Assembly (NCBI GenBank): GCA_963855995.1
Contig: OY979717.1
Span: 34,544,997-34,608,996 of the forward strand
Source: Muricea muricata
Lineage: Eukaryota > Cnidaria > Anthozoa > Malacalcyonacea > Plexauridae
DNA length: 64,000 nucleotides
Direction: 5' to 3'
Shown: positions 11,257 to 23,572 of the stretch, piece after piece
How the letters are laid out: each line of letters begins with the position of its first letter
How positions within the stretch are numbered: the first letter of the stretch is position 1
Translations under genes and position numbers: made by a program
Notes under the pieces: generated by a model
What the model was told of the DNA's origin: nothing
Seen by the model: the letters and a program-made list of their open reading frames with translations, nothing else
The model's database searches: none

Positions 11257-12342
11257 ATGAAGTATAATGTACGGATTTACGATATGACGCGAGCATATGT
11301 TCTTTTCCTTGGCCGAGAAAAAAGTATTCATGCAGAGTGATTGCTAAAAAGGCGAATATATCCAAACCATCTGTTTCGCTTATTCTCAGGGACAGTGTCC
11401 AGGAAAAACGCAGCATAATTAAACCCAAAAATATTGGTAGGCCGAAGAAGCTGACAAACAGAGATCGAAGAAAACTAATAAGAACAATTAATACTATTCG
11501 AAATGAAGACCCAGACTTTACTGTTCAGCGTTTGGTTGCCCAAAGTGGCCTATTATCACGCGAAATATCATACCGTACCATTTATCGAGAGGTGAAAGCG
11601 GCTGGTTTTAACTTTCTACCAGCACGTAAAAAAGGGAGTTGTAACAAACGGTGACCGTAGGAAACGAAAGGCATTTGCACGTGAGTGCAAGAAATTACTA
11701 TGGACAAGCCCAAATTTCTTTACTCGAAGTATTGCATTCTATTTAGACGGGGTATCTTTTGTTCACAAGACCAGGCCTCTTAGTGACGCATTAGCTCGAA
11801 GAGGGCGGGTGTGGAGGAAAAGGTCGTAGGGTTTACAGGTTACTGCGAAAGGGTCAAAAAGTCTTGCTGGTGGGAAACGTCTGCACCTACTCGTTGCAAT
11901 TTCCTACAAGCAGGGAGCCGTTATGGTCGAGGAATACGAGAAAATGATCGGAAGGTATTTTGCTTGGTTTGTACGGAACAAGTTTCCTCTTCTGTTCTCG
12001 CGTAAGCGTGGACGAAAAAGGTTCATTATGGACAATGATCCATCTCAACGAAGCGTTGCTGCTCGCAAAGCTATAGAGAAAGAATGCTGTGAATTATTTT
12101 GTATTCCAGCAAGATCTCCAGACTTAAATCCAATCGAAAACATGTTCCATATAGCAAAAAAAGGGCTCGAGCGACAACTTATAGATTCGCAAATTGTACG
12201 AGAGACATGGCAGGAATTTAAAAGTAGAGTTATAAAAACTTTACATAACATCCCTGTAGATTATGTAGATAATATAATTACAAGTGTGCCAAAGCGAATT
12301 AACGCTGTATTACAGAGAAATGGGTATCGAACAAAATATTAA
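11257..12342 (+). pseudogene. Tc1-like DD34E transposase, broken
   Basis: The reading frame opens at ATG 11257 (MKYNVRIYDM...) and ends at a stop at 12340-12342, giving about 360 codons, the usual size for this family. An N-terminal helix-turn-helix (IAKKANISKPSVSLIL) and a GRPKKL basic turn precede the catalytic core. Catalytic residues are visible as FYLDGVSF (first Asp), IMDNDPSQ (second Asp) and SPDLNPIEN (Glu), with 34 residues between the second Asp and the Glu. It is disabled by frameshifts near 11337 and 11635 and by a TAG at 11827-11829. Two related MITEs lie on either side (10623 and 13010), but their termini were not shown to be this gene's own. The intact transposase at 26667 is a distant relative. 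Confidence 0.85.
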
Positions 12343-13009
12343 CAAGTAACTAGGGAAACGTTTGTAAGAGACGCTTCCGCTTAAACGATTCCCACATACG
12401 CTAATGCAGTACGTTTCATGATATTTGACCGTATTTTATCGTTTTCGAAAAATAAAATTCATGGCATGAGTATGTGCAAGTAATATGAACATTTATAGTT
12501 TAAATACGCTTACAAAGAGAGACGAGCTGCTAAAAGCGACGGTTCCCACTTTATTCAATAAATAAAGTGAGACATCTCACATTATTTTGTTTGAAAAGTG
12601 GGAACCGTGAGGTCAAATATAGATTTTCATGTCATATTATTGATATTACGTAAAGTAAAGATCAAGGTCAATTCATTATAGGCTAATCGAATAAGGAATG
12701 CGAGAAAATTTGAGTAATAATAGTTCATCTGATTATACTTTTACCCCATAACTATTACTTAAGTAGGAGTGGGAATCGTGAGATAAATTTGCTGACATAA
12801 GCGCTTTACTTACACAAAATATTCGTGCACAAAATTGATATTGTTAGAAATGTCCGAAATTGTGTGTTCACCTAACATAATGAATAGTTACTTCTTTCAT
12901 AAAAATTCAGCAAAGCAACGGCCACAGGGAGTGATATTTCTTTGCTCGTCGCAAGAGATTCCAAATTTTTTAACAATGAAACACAATCTGGCAGGATATG
13001 GCTTTACTA
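12343..13009. other. Non-coding DNA with one hairpin
   Basis: Positions 12539-12608 form an inverted repeat: CGGTTCCCACTTT and AAGTGGGAACCG. A related GTGGGAATCGTGAG recurs near 12769. No gene is supported. Confidence 0.5.
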
Positions 13010-13252
13010 CAATCAGTGACAAAACTGTTTTGGACAGTTGCTTCTCAACCTACAAGTAACACAATTTTTAGAGAGTTGCTTAGATAAAGCAGCTCCCTCC
13101 CTCCCCCCACCCTAAAAAATGTTGTTGGTGTTGTATACAATATTTTGTGTCATAATTTTTCACTTCAACATTGAAAGGGGGGCACGGGGGGTCAAATATA
13201 CAGCAGTGTAGTGTTATTTGATATTTTGTCCAGAGTGTTTTGTCACTGATTG
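13010..13252. mobile_element. Tc1-type MITE with internal C/G tracts, copy 2
   Basis: Termini are CAATCAGTGACAAAACTG and GTTTTGTCACTGATTG, flanked by TA at 13008-13009 and 13253-13254, as expected for Tc1/mariner insertion. The interior has the same poly-C and poly-G tracts as the 10623 copy, plus a ~50-bp AT-rich middle that the shorter copy lacks. Confidence 0.8.
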
Positions 13253-13454
13253 TAAATCCGTATGGCTTGTTTCGTACTTCCACTGCGTCTTTGGCTTCTA
13301 CGAATTAACGAGTGTTGTTGAGGTTTTGAATGTGCAGAGTCAATGAAACGGGATGGAAGTTCAAATTCGCGGTAGTCAGAGAAAATATTTTTTAAATGTA
13401 CAGGAAAGTGCCCCATTGAACTATTTTCGAGGTAAGAAACACGTTGTGACTTAA

Positions 13455-13974
13455 AGGGAAATGGCAACAAAAATTTTTATTGTCTCATTTGAAAGAGGCT
13501 CTAAAAGTAATATATAAACGTCTTTTACACAAATTTTATATCTGTTTTACTTTGGGAGATATTGTCACCTGAATAATTGAACTGTCCGCCATCTTGGATT
13601 AATTTTTAACCTCATTAACAATGTTTTGGTGACGTCACAACAGGGATAAGCCATTCAAAGCTTCTCCTAAATATCTACCAACAATCAAATATTGTTTAAA
13701 ATCTTTTCAGTCCGTGCTGAAATCCGAAACACTTACCATGTGTGTGGTTATTCCAGAAAATTAATCATTGTGTCGTAAGAAAAAAAAATTGCGTGACCCC
13801 AGTTGAGACGTATCATGCATATCTACAAATATCCAAGATGGCGGACAACTAAAGATTTCAAGTCAAAATATCTCACCAAATAAGGTAGATATAAAAATTC
13901 TGTAATAGACTTGTACATATTGTTTTGCAGTCTCTTTCAAATAAGACGATAGCAAATTTTGTTGCCATTTCCCT
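13455..13974. mobile_element. MITE with TTAA target duplication (Kolobok/piggyBac type)
   Basis: TTAA at 13451-13454 and 13975-13978 flank inverted termini AGGGAAATGGCAACAAAA and TTTTGTTGCCATTTCCCT. Imperfect pairing continues through the TCATTTGAAAGAG region and an internal 'ccaagatggcggac' inverted pair. TTAA duplications are characteristic of piggyBac and Kolobok; the AGGG start fits Kolobok better. No transposase is present in the 520 bp. Confidence 0.8.
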
Positions 13975-13978
13975 TTAA

Positions 13979-14957
13979 TGTTTGGCTAAAAAGATAACGA
14001 TCGGTTTAATTCGAGCGCCTCGATGGACAAAAATGTTTGCGCACTTGACCGTCCCAAAACAATACATGTTTGATCTAACATTCACAAACAAAAACATTGA
14101 GGTTGTTTAGCGCGAAAAATAAAAACAATTGCGGTTTGAGATACTAACCGTTTACAATTCAAAAGTTCACTGCTGTTCTTATTGTAGTTTTAATGTCATG
14201 TTCAGGGAATTTGCATACTTCAATAGTTCAGCTAGATGATTTTAATAAGATATGCAATATAATTTTATAAGCCAAAAATTTGATCTTTACGTACTTTCGG
14301 GGGCCTGAAGTTGGCGATTTTTCAAAATACCGTGAGCATAAAAACTGGGGCTGGTATGCTGTTGTGACGTCATACGGGGAACACGCATTGTTGCAAACAA
14401 GTATTCTATACTACTGAGAGAGTTGAAATTACTTGTTTTAGTTAAGTTTTTTCGCCGATTCTATGGTACTTTTCTTTTAAATTTCCACTAAAAAAGTCTT
14501 CAAGCTTTACCGACCAAAAGGCAGCCAAGCTGAACCAGGAAACAATTTTGTCGTGGGTTATAGGAAGAAAGTTGAAGATGACAATGTTTATATTGTGAGA
14601 ATGGTAGCAGATGTGTCAAGGCCAGAGGGTCACTCAAAGGAGAAATTCTAGTACGGTATCGCCTGTATGGACGTGTTACTTTGGAAATATAATACAGGAT
14701 TTTAATGTCTGGCAGGTACTCTAGGACTTCTATATGAGTTCGTATGCACTTCATTTAGAACAGAAAATCTCAACTGTTTTAGGGTAGGTGGACCATGACG
14801 GTCAACATGGTTGTGACTTATCAGTATTGAAATCATATTATAGAATATCAAAGTCACACGTTAAAATAAATTGGTTGAGTTCTTTTGTTCTTAATACACG
14901 ACTTGATAGATAGTTCTTTCTCTCATTATATAATAGTTATAGATATTATTGAATTTT
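13979..14957. other. Unassigned non-coding DNA
   Basis: No gene or clear repeat is supported. The 84-residue minus-strand frame at 14500-14754 has no family features. Confidence 0.5.
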
Positions 14958-15084
14958 TTAAATAGAGAATAATACATGGGTGGTTGGAAATACCAGATTT
15001 ATTTCGAGTGTTGAAGAAATATCATGTTCAGCACGAGAAATAAATCTGGTAATTCCAAGCACCCATGTATTTTTCTATTTATTT
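14958..15084. repeat. Palindromic element
   Basis: Arms of about 40-50 bases: ATACATGGGTGGTTGGAAAT on the left against ATTCCAAGCACCCATGTAT on the right, both continuing into CCAGATTTATTTC / GAAATAAATCTGG. The loop is about 29 bases. Imperfect outer pairing reaches the ends given. Confidence 0.7.
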
Positions 15085-17265
15085 TATAAACTACAGGTTT
15101 TCCATCAATATAAAATGATCAGGAGCTATGATTGGTGATTGTTTGAAAAGCGATAATTTTCACATGTGAAATTGTCATAAATAATCTCACATGTGAGATT
15201 ATCAGTTTTATCAGTGCCTGAAGCACTGCAAAGCACTTTACTTTGTATAATAAAAGTATATAGTTATGCTACACACAAGGCTAATACGATAATTTTGTAT
15301 AAATATTTGATTAGTGTTGTTACAGATTACCTACGACAAATATACTGTAGAATAGTACCATTTGTGAAAAATTGCATTTAGATTATGCCACATGTATTCT
15401 AATTTTTTTTATCGATTTTGCTTATTTTTCAATATTTCTTATGTTTATAAAACAAGGAGTACATCTTTGTGTACTAATTAAAATGTCAATATCTTGACAC
15501 TCCTTCATGTATGTGTTGCTGTGCTTGGACAATATTACTTAACTCACCAATTTAACCAAGATGGACTTAACTTTGGTTTTCTGGCTTACACCCTGAGTAA
15601 GACATTTAGCAATTAAGCCTAATTTCCATTCAGTCGCAACTGTCATAGCAAAGTTATTCTTGACAATGTGATAAAGTGCAGATCTACCTTCTTTTTTCTC
15701 GACTGTATTCAAACTTTGTCACATCGGTTACTCTAATATATTAACGACATTCACAAGTTAAAAAGGCTAGGCCTCACATAAGTTCAACATTCGCAGATAC
15801 ATGTACGCATAACGTACATATTCTTATTTTTTTCGATGCGATGTCCAGTCAAATTATTAAAAAATCCAGTGTCGCGAACAAGCTTTGCATGAGATCAGAA
15901 AGTTTGTTATTTGACTTCAATTTTTTTACAAACTTCTTGACTTCATTTTCTGTGCAAATTTAAATACTGAATAGGTGAATGAATAATGTAAATTTACTAC
16001 GATTATTTATTTTCCGGCTCGTTTTACAACACACAAAGATGGTTGACGAATGCGTTTTTACGCAGCAAATTTTAGTTGCGATTTGCAAACTGACATTTTA
16101 AGTTGTTGTCAAGATTTAATACTAAAATTGCAAGTTGAGAAATCATCCTTAAACTGCTGCTTACTGGTTAAGGTATTACTAAACTATGTTATTTTTAAGT
16201 TAGAATAAATTCTATGTTTCACTATTTGTTTCTGGCTGTACTTGTACTGATATAATATGTATACGCCGGCTTTACTTCAATGTAGTTGTACGGCTTTGTT
16301 TGTAAAACTTTGTTAAACTCTGTCGTTTTTCATCGCAATTTCAATCTCCTGTTGAAGTCAATTTAGTTTATTTCTGTCTTTATGTCGTTAGAATGGTTTT
16401 TAGCTTTGGAAAATTTTATACAAGTTTGAAAAGTTGCTTCACTCCTCGGTCTGTTTTCAAAACAACGCTTTTGGACATCAGTCAAGATATGGTAAAATGC
16501 CGCCCGCTGCAGCAGCCAATCAGATTACAGGAAATCAAAAAATGCCACTAGGCATGTACAAATAAAAAATAAATAATGGTAACTGCACCGATGTATCTTT
16601 TGCATATCTTTTTCTCTTTGAAAATAAGTTTAAATTTTGCTTCGCCAAAATATAGCAAAAATTGTACTTCGTTACAAGTAAATACTGATATTTTTACGTA
16701 AGTAAAGCAACTAAGTAAATCTATTTTGTTACCTTCTCATTTTATCTGATATTTTACCCATTTCTATAATTCTTTGCCATCATGTTTTTATTTCTTAAAC
16801 CAAATTGACTGTACATCTCAGTTGTATGATCTAATTCGATCTTTCGTTTTCTAATGATATGTATACACGAAACGTTTAACGCCTCTGATTGCTCGATTTC
16901 AGGGAATTTCAAACGGGAGGGCAAAAATGCGTAGCAATACATACAACGGTGCAAAAATCTGTAACAGCGGTGAAAAAATATGCAATTACTAAGAACCAAT
17001 CAAACTTGAGATGGGAAAACGGGAAACAGAAATATACTTGACAATATGGTGGGTAAAATTTAGGGGCAATTTGGATCAAATTTTGCTAGGTTTTCTATAT
17101 GAGTTAAAAAATACAAACTGGAGATTACATTCTGCCTTCTTCACACATATTTATCAAAAAGTTATAGAAGTAAATTAAGACCCCGTTTACATGGTGCTGG
17201 ATTTGTGTGGTTCATGACATAGAAAAAAACAAACCATTGCCAGCAGACAATTAACTAAAATATAA
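15085..17265. other. Unassigned AT-rich DNA
   Basis: One small palindrome (about 15161-15207, TCACATGTGA core) and no gene. The small frames at 15193 and 16754 look incidental. Confidence 0.5.
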
Positions 17266-17555
17266 GAAAAAACACGCTCCGAAAAACAACATCTTGTAAA
17301 CTCAAGATTCGAGCTTTCAAAAACAAGACAACAATTTTGCGGTGATGTTTCGACTCTATTTGAAAATCATTGTCAAACCAGAATGAAGTATTTACTACAA
17401 GCTTGCTATCATAATATATATACAGGTAAACAGGAAGAGATGGTAAAACAATGACTTTGAAATAGAGTCGAAATATCACCGCAAAATTATTGTCTTGTTT
17501 TTAAAAGCTTGAACCTTGAGTTTACAAGATGTTGTTTTTCGGAGTGTGTTTTTTC
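17266..17555. mobile_element. Foldback MITE with ~100-base arms
   Basis: The left arm starts GAAAAAACACGCTCCGAAAA and the right arm ends CGGAGTGTGTTTTTTC. Pairing continues through ACAACATCTTGTAAACTC and GCGGTGATGTTTCGACTC for about 100 bases around a ~75-base centre. No unambiguous target duplication is visible. Non-coding. Confidence 0.75.
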
Positions 17556-18119
17556 ACGACATAGAGTTCCTCCAATTTGCACGTATGCTTACATTTACCA
17601 ATTTTTCTTTGATTAGGTGTTATAAGATACTGTTGTCCCAGGAGCCACACTTGTCTAGAAACTATTCAACTTGATATCTTGACCGTGTGGATCCGCTGCC
17701 GTGAAGTGAAGAGAAGCATAGCGGAAAATTCATGGCGCAATCACGATGTAAGTGTAGCTGAGTTGCATGTATGCTTGACTTGAACATTCCTTTTTTCTAT
17801 TATCAACAAATATTAGCATGGTTTTCGGTTCATTTTAGAAATAGCATGCACTCTTTATCTTTTAATGCACTCGTCCTGCGGACACGTTCAAATCTGGTGT
17901 CATTGAAAAACTTACGCGACGTGCATGTTATTTTCAAATTGTATTCGAAATCATTGTAGTAAGGTGTCTTACAAGTGTCTAAAAGAAACAAAAAAGCAAT
18001 AACGCACAAACAAAGGCCTCCGCAAAAAAAAAAGCCACGGCACAGAATAAAAAACTCGCGGTACAAAAGCAAAAAATATTTCTAACTAAAGATATGCATA
18101 GTTCGTCCTTACGTTCTTC
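17556..18119. other. Unassigned non-coding DNA
   Basis: No supported gene or structured element. Confidence 0.5.
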
Positions 18120-18889
18120 CAGGGTTTGTAAGTTCATCTCAATTAGAACTTAATCATAGTATTGATTTGGGCAAATTAGCCTAGTGCTCGTTTTTGAATT
18201 CGTTCGCTCTTGTGTAAGACAATGGTTCCAAATCACTACTCCATATTCTAGAATGAGACGAATGACTAAACACCAAAATTTTAATAGGTCGTCAATAGGA
18301 GCACCATAACTCTTCAGGAACTTTAGTAGAGGCTTCATTTTAGGTCGTTGTCTAACCATATTCCCAGTAACTTATCTGAAACATTATGACTATCATTCTG
18401 GACTGGGAGTATATTTCATTCCTTCATCCTCTGCAAAACGCATGACCCTGTCCACATTCGTTTGTATATTACCGAAGAAATTATCATCTAACTAGTCATC
18501 AACTATGATCACCTCCGATAATGTTGTGTCATCCACAAACATCGTTACATTTTGGTCTTCTACGTCGTTGCACGTTTGATCTTGATGATTAGTTAGAATA
18601 GAAATCGGCAATTGATTTATTTTGATGAGGAACCCGATATAGTCCAACCTACTTGCTTGTGGGACGCCTCCTTTGATTCGTTTACAATCAGATTGTTCTC
18701 CCTTGAAAAACGTTACTTGTGATTTGTTCTAAAAATATGGTGCAAACAACCAACCACACAGCCAGACGAACTCCGATTTGCATAAAATGTAAAATGTTCC
18801 AACAACATATCATGATTAATTAAACCGAAAGCCTTCCGGAAATCTAGAAATCAACATAATACAAACGATCCTTTTTGGTCTTTTCTTAA
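18120..18889 (-). pseudogene. LINE reverse transcriptase fragment, minus strand
   Basis: Read from 18889 down, several reverse transcriptase landmarks appear in order. FLDFRKAFGLINHDMLL is motif A (around 18860-18800). RIKGGVPQAS is motif B (around 18680-18655). FVDDTTLSEV is motif C (around 18530-18500). A C-terminal segment includes LILEYGVVIWNHCL (around 18270-18220). Stops and frameshifts separate these pieces. The 5' side ends at the palindrome starting near 18888. The style fits CR1/Jockey-like non-LTR elements. Inactive. Confidence 0.8.
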
Positions 18890-19048
18890 AAAATAGATTA
18901 TATTTGTCGTTGTCTGTTCAGTTATAGATACACGGTATGACGTCATAATGTGGTAAGATCACTGATATTCTTACCAGATGATGTCGTCTACCGTGTATCT
19001 ATAACTGAACAGACAACGGCAAGATGTAATCTAATATTTATTTTACAT
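18888..19048. repeat. Palindromic element at LINE boundary
   Basis: Arms of about 60 bases: GTTGTCTGTTCAGTTATAG and CTATAACTGAACAGACAAC are inverted copies, extending through ATACACGGTA and outward into an AT-rich stretch. The loop holds TGGTAAGA / TCTTACCA, which pairs again. Confidence 0.7.
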
Positions 19049-19393
19049 AGTAAAGATGGGAAAAATTTTGCCAAAATAAGCCTTGTAGTGCGACGAAAAG
19101 ACTTTAGCACGCCATTTGACGTGACCATGATCTATACAAAACAAAGCACGCCATTGGCTGTCGATAATTCTGAAATTGCTGTGATTGGCTTGTCGCTGAA
19201 ATGGCGTCAGCGTGCGTCTGTCTTCTATTGATCACACTTCTCGATACCAATGAAAATTGAGAATGAACTCTGATTATTATATAAAATACCATATGTCATT
19301 TGTATAATAAATAAATTAACGCATGTATGGCAGATGTTCCAGGCCGTCAATCGAATGGGCTGTTGCTGATGTAATAATATCAAAAGCTTTAGG

Positions 19394-20957
19394 ATGGCCA
19401 TGCTCAATATTACCAGTTTGCCAAAGCATATAGAGGAGGCTCGTATTTTATTTTCTTCAAAAAATTTTGACATTTTAGCTATAAACGAGACTAGATTAGA
19501 CCACTCTATTTCTGACGATTTAGTAGGTACTTCAAATTATGATATTATCCGTAATGATCGTAACAGAAATGGGGGTGGCGTCTATGTTAGAAATTCGATA
19601 AGCTATCGCAATCTAAGTCATACTGTACCTGAAAATCTGGAAGCTGTGGTTGTTGAAATTCACAAACCTAATTCAAGACCTTTTTACTGTTTCCACAATC
19701 TACAGGCCACCAAACAGTTCTGTTGATATTTTTGCAAAAATTGAATATTTTATCAGTAAGGTTGTTTCCGAACAAAACGAGCTCTATCTACTCAGCGATT
19801 TAAATTGCAACATGCTGGGTACATTAAGCCATGCACAAGAGTACAGAAATTCGAACTACAAGCATTCAATTCTGACAAATTTCTTGAGGAACTCTTGAAA
19901 CAGCCATGAGGCCTAATGGATCAAGAACTTGGTAAATTTAAAATAATCCCTGTGGAAAATTTTTTTTTAAATGTTCTAGACAATCATGCGCCAATTCAAT
20001 CAAAACGAATTGGATCAAAAAGACATATTTCGTGGATTAACAATAACACCAAAAATCTAATTCGATAGGGATCGACTTCGACGATCTGACAAGGACTGGA
20101 ATGCTTTTAAAACACTCAGAAACAGAGTAAATTGCACCATTTGTAAAGATAAAGAGAACTATTACAAGAATTTAATCCACAAAAGTAATGAACCTAAAGA
20201 TACTTGGAAGACCATAAATAACATATTAGGACGCAATCAGTCCAAACCAACAACTATCAATCTTAAATTTGATGACAAGGACATTGAAATGCCTGACGAT
20301 GTCACTAAATACTTCATTAATTATTTCTTAGGTATAGGGTCTAACATTGCAGATTCTGTATGACGAATTTTTGAGAAAAGCCACCTATGAATTTAATTTC
20401 CAATTTGTTGATGCATGTGCAGTTTCTCACATGTTGCTTTCAATTTCCGCCTCAAAAGCCACCGGACTCGACAAAATTCCAGCAAAGATTTTAAAAATTG
20501 CTTCCCCGGTTATTACTTAATCGGCAGTCCCTAACAAATTTATTCCATTACTCGATTTAAACAGAAACATTTCCCACAGAGTGGAAAGTTATCAAAATTA
20601 TTCCCTTGCACAAATCCGGTCCAAAAATCGTAACTGACAACTATCGTCTAGCTTGTTTCGATTTTGTCAGCAATCAGCAAAATCTTTGAAAAAATCCTTT
20701 GCAATCAATTATTTAATTACTTAAACAACAATAATCTGATTTTTAAACGTCAGTTTGGTTTTAGACCAATGCACTCAACAGAAGATGCAATGCTGCATTC
20801 CACTAATGAATGGTATACAAATCTGGACAATGGTACGCTTAATATTTTAGTTTTCCTTGATCTGAAAAAGGCGTTTGACACTGTGAATCATGGTTATCAA
20901 ACCGCAAAACTTGGTTTCTACGGTATGCAATCGTCTGCCTTAAGACATTTTGAATGA
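19394..20957 (+). pseudogene. CR1/Jockey-like LINE: endonuclease plus start of RT, truncated
   Basis: The first part (19394-19730) is an apurinic-type endonuclease, with DILAINETRLD and RNGGGVYVR blocks. After a frameshift near 19680 it continues with TIYRPPNSS and LLSDLNCN, the conserved core of this domain. The middle is heavily mutated; an EWKVIKIIPLHKSG segment is visible around 20580. From 20664 the RT begins (ISKIFEKILCNQL, QFGFRPMHSTEDAM, FLDLKKAFDTVNH with motif A Asp). The coding ends at 20957, well before motifs B and C, where a repeated block starts. Dead, 3'-truncated copy. Confidence 0.85.
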
Positions 20958-21540
20958 ATAATGCACGTTTTTCGTGCGTTATTGTCAATACGGCACTCAA
21001 GACTCGCAAATAAAATTTAATATAAACTTGAATTGTTTGATATGTACGCATTTAAAATTTCTTGTTGTGCATTAATATTCATATTCACGTATGTGCATTT
21101 ATATTTATATTACATTTTCCGCCTGGTATTTTAATTGCCACTATATAAATGACTTCAACTTTAACCTTCGAATTTATACCACAATAGTTTCCTTTTTGAG
21201 TGCAGTGTTTTATCCTAGAACAAATCATGCGTAGAACACGCATATTACGGCAAGCTGCCCTAGAGCATGTGTACAAAGTTTATATGCAGACTGTTGTGAG
21301 TGTTTTGGTTACAAATACCTGGCACGATCTGCTCACTGAATGCACAATGAACGAAAAATTTTCTATTCTCCACGAGGCCGCCGGGGCAGAGTTTATATGA
21401 CCTGAGTTCACTGCTTGCACTGACTCAAATACAGCCACGTCTTTGCTTGGTTTATTTACAAAATTTGAAGACATTTTGAAAGGATAATGCATGTTTTCCG
21501 TGTGTTATTGTCAATACTGCACTCAAAAGACTCGTTGTTG
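20941..21540. repeat. 530-bp unit bounded by ~68-bp direct repeats
   Basis: Positions 20941-21008 and 21471-21540 are similar direct copies. Both read AAGACATTTTGAA, then GATAATGCA..TTTTC.GTG, TTATTGTCAATAC and GCACTCAA. A third, inverted piece (TTTTTGAGTGCAGTGTTTTATC) lies near 21195. The unit truncates the LINE reverse transcriptase, so it inserted later or marks a recombination junction. No coding capacity. Confidence 0.5.
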
Positions 21541-22517
21541 CCAGGTAACCAAAACATACGTTATTGATTTTGGCCAATCGCGTGCGTGGATTTTGTACAG
21601 TGAACGAAGATCATATATTCAAGGCATCAGGTCAATATATTTATGTATTGTATACACTTTTAGTAAAATTTTCTTTATTTGCAGCTACCCAAAAATAAAA
21701 CAGCCATATGTTGGTGGTATTATGTCAAAAGAATCTTGTTTAATATAATTATGTACTATGAAAGTCTTTAATTTAAATTAAATTCTAAAAAATGCAATCT
21801 TACTAGGATCTGGGCGAAGTGCCTGACAAGTCACCCAGACATTGATTTTTGGTTTTCTTAGTGATTACATAAGATGTGCGAGCAATGTCTTAAAATGCCT
21901 TGGAAGGTACCCTAATATTAACTGATTTAAAAAGAAATTCGTTGAGCAGAACAGAATAAGTGAATATATACCACACCCCCAATGAACGCTCTAGCTACAG
22001 CGCTGTCTGGTCTTGTGATCATTTTCGTTTTGGCAGGCGGAGTGAACGCCTTAGCAAGCGTCTTGTCGTATAAATAGACAGTTTTAGAAAACAAGACGCG
22101 GACGTCAAGAGGACGTCAGATGGCATCAGATGGCGTGTGTTTGCGCGAAATATTTTTGACGTCGTCGTCTTTGAGCTTTTCAGGACGCGAGTTACAAAAT
22201 TTCACGTCCTGTCCAGGACGTCGACTGTTTTGCCTATTTTTGTTGATAACAAGGTTAGTTAACTTCCGCAAATTTATCAAATTATATTTCCAATATAATA
22301 TACAATTATATATTCTTCTTTTTAGGACTGAAAACCTCGTTTTCTATACGCAAAATAATGATAAAAACACAATGTCAATTTTGCGTACTATTATATGTGA
22401 TTTCGCTATATAGTACCGGAATATCATTGCATTTTACAATGTTATTATTGATTCAAAATAAGTCTTTAAATATTTTCTTCGCTATTTTTCAGTATTTTAG
22501 TGTAGCTGGAAGAAAAC
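21541..22517. other. Probable left part of older Harbinger element
   Basis: No gene is recognised. A GACGTC-rich stretch (22100-22240) and then AT-rich sequence lead into the exon at 22518. The outer terminal repeat of the older element was not located. Confidence 0.3.
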
Positions 22518-23091
22518 ATGACAGAGAAACTCGAAAAAAGTGAGTCTCCCGAAAAAGTAAGTGATGGCAATACTTTGGTTTATTTGGCTCAGGTCTTTAA
22601 AGTAATAAATCGACTATTGGATCACACTAATTGAACCATACGTACTTTTCAAACAGAATTTGTTAATCACACAGCAAGTATGCATAATCTTGGTCAAACT
22701 TCATAGTATAAATACAATATAATATATTATCTGTTGCTAGGTAAAAAAAGCAAATCACATTCAAGTAATATATGTTCACTTCCTGTATGTTATAAACATA
22801 CCAGTGAACTCAATATTTTTGATACCAAAAATATTGCGTTCACTGCATGATACCACATTGTGAAATTTTTGCTTGAAAAATATTAAGTCTTACTTTATTC
22901 TAGGTCTATGATGGTATGGTCTGAGCAGAGATCTGATGCTGCTAAAAAAATTGCAGCAGAGGGGGTCCTTACCAAGAAGGAAAAATCAAGAGAGAGGGGG
23001 TCAGGGTGGTAAACTGTGGCAGAGAATCTTTGTCCAGTTTTCAACAACAAACACAAGCAATGTTTGAGTTGTTGAGGCAGGGCACAGAATA
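22518..23091 (+). pseudogene. Harbinger-A accessory (Myb-like) gene remnant
   Basis: A short first exon starts at ATG 22518 (MTEKLEKSESPEK) and meets a GTAAGT donor. After about 330 bases a tail (22901-23091) reads AAKKIAAEG.. and FQQQTQAMFELLRQGTE. The same architecture, a short acidic first exon and a glutamine-rich end with QQAMF, is seen in the accessory gene of the inner Harbinger (30122-31773). The DNA-binding SANT/Myb region present in the inner copy is missing here. It is interpreted as the left gene of an older Harbinger whose transposase is at 33768-34972. Confidence 0.45.
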
Positions 23092-23110
23092 AACATTGTG
23101 TTACGTTCAT

Positions 23111-23498
23111 TTAAAAACATGTTGAAATTTGTTAATCAATTGTTAAATATTAACTTTTTAACAATATACATGAAAGTTTTGTACATAAGGTTGCTACAAA
23201 ATGGAATATGTCAATTTTCAACAATTTTAATCAAAATGTTTTACTGGTCTTTACCAAAGATATTGTTCTAGTGTAGGAGGTTCAAGTTTAAATGTTGTTG
23301 ATACAATATTACAATAAAGGCATGTGCATGCATTCTCAAGCAATTTTAAAAACATGTTGAAATTTGTTAATTAATTGCTAAATATCAACTTTCAACTACA
23401 TACATGAAAGTATTTGTACATAAGGTTGCAACAAAATGGAATATGTCAATTTTAAACAATTTTAATCAAAATGTTTTTACTGGTGTTTACCAAAAATA
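23111..23498. repeat. ~232-bp tandem duplication at Harbinger-A transposase 3' end
   Basis: Unit 1 (23111-23342) and unit 2 (from 23343) both begin TTTAAAAACATGTTGAAATT and run in parallel. Unit 2 is cut at 23501 by the 10.26-kb insertion and resumes at 33765 with ATTGTTCTAGTGTAGGAGG. That resumed text encodes the last residues of the Harbinger-A transposase. Unit 1 therefore preserves the empty insertion site. Confidence 0.75.
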
Positions 23499-23572
23499 TT
23501 AGAGAGTTTACGATAGACGACGCGCTGCACGACGACGCCGAAAGAGGAATAAGGACTAGCGCGACAAGGCAT

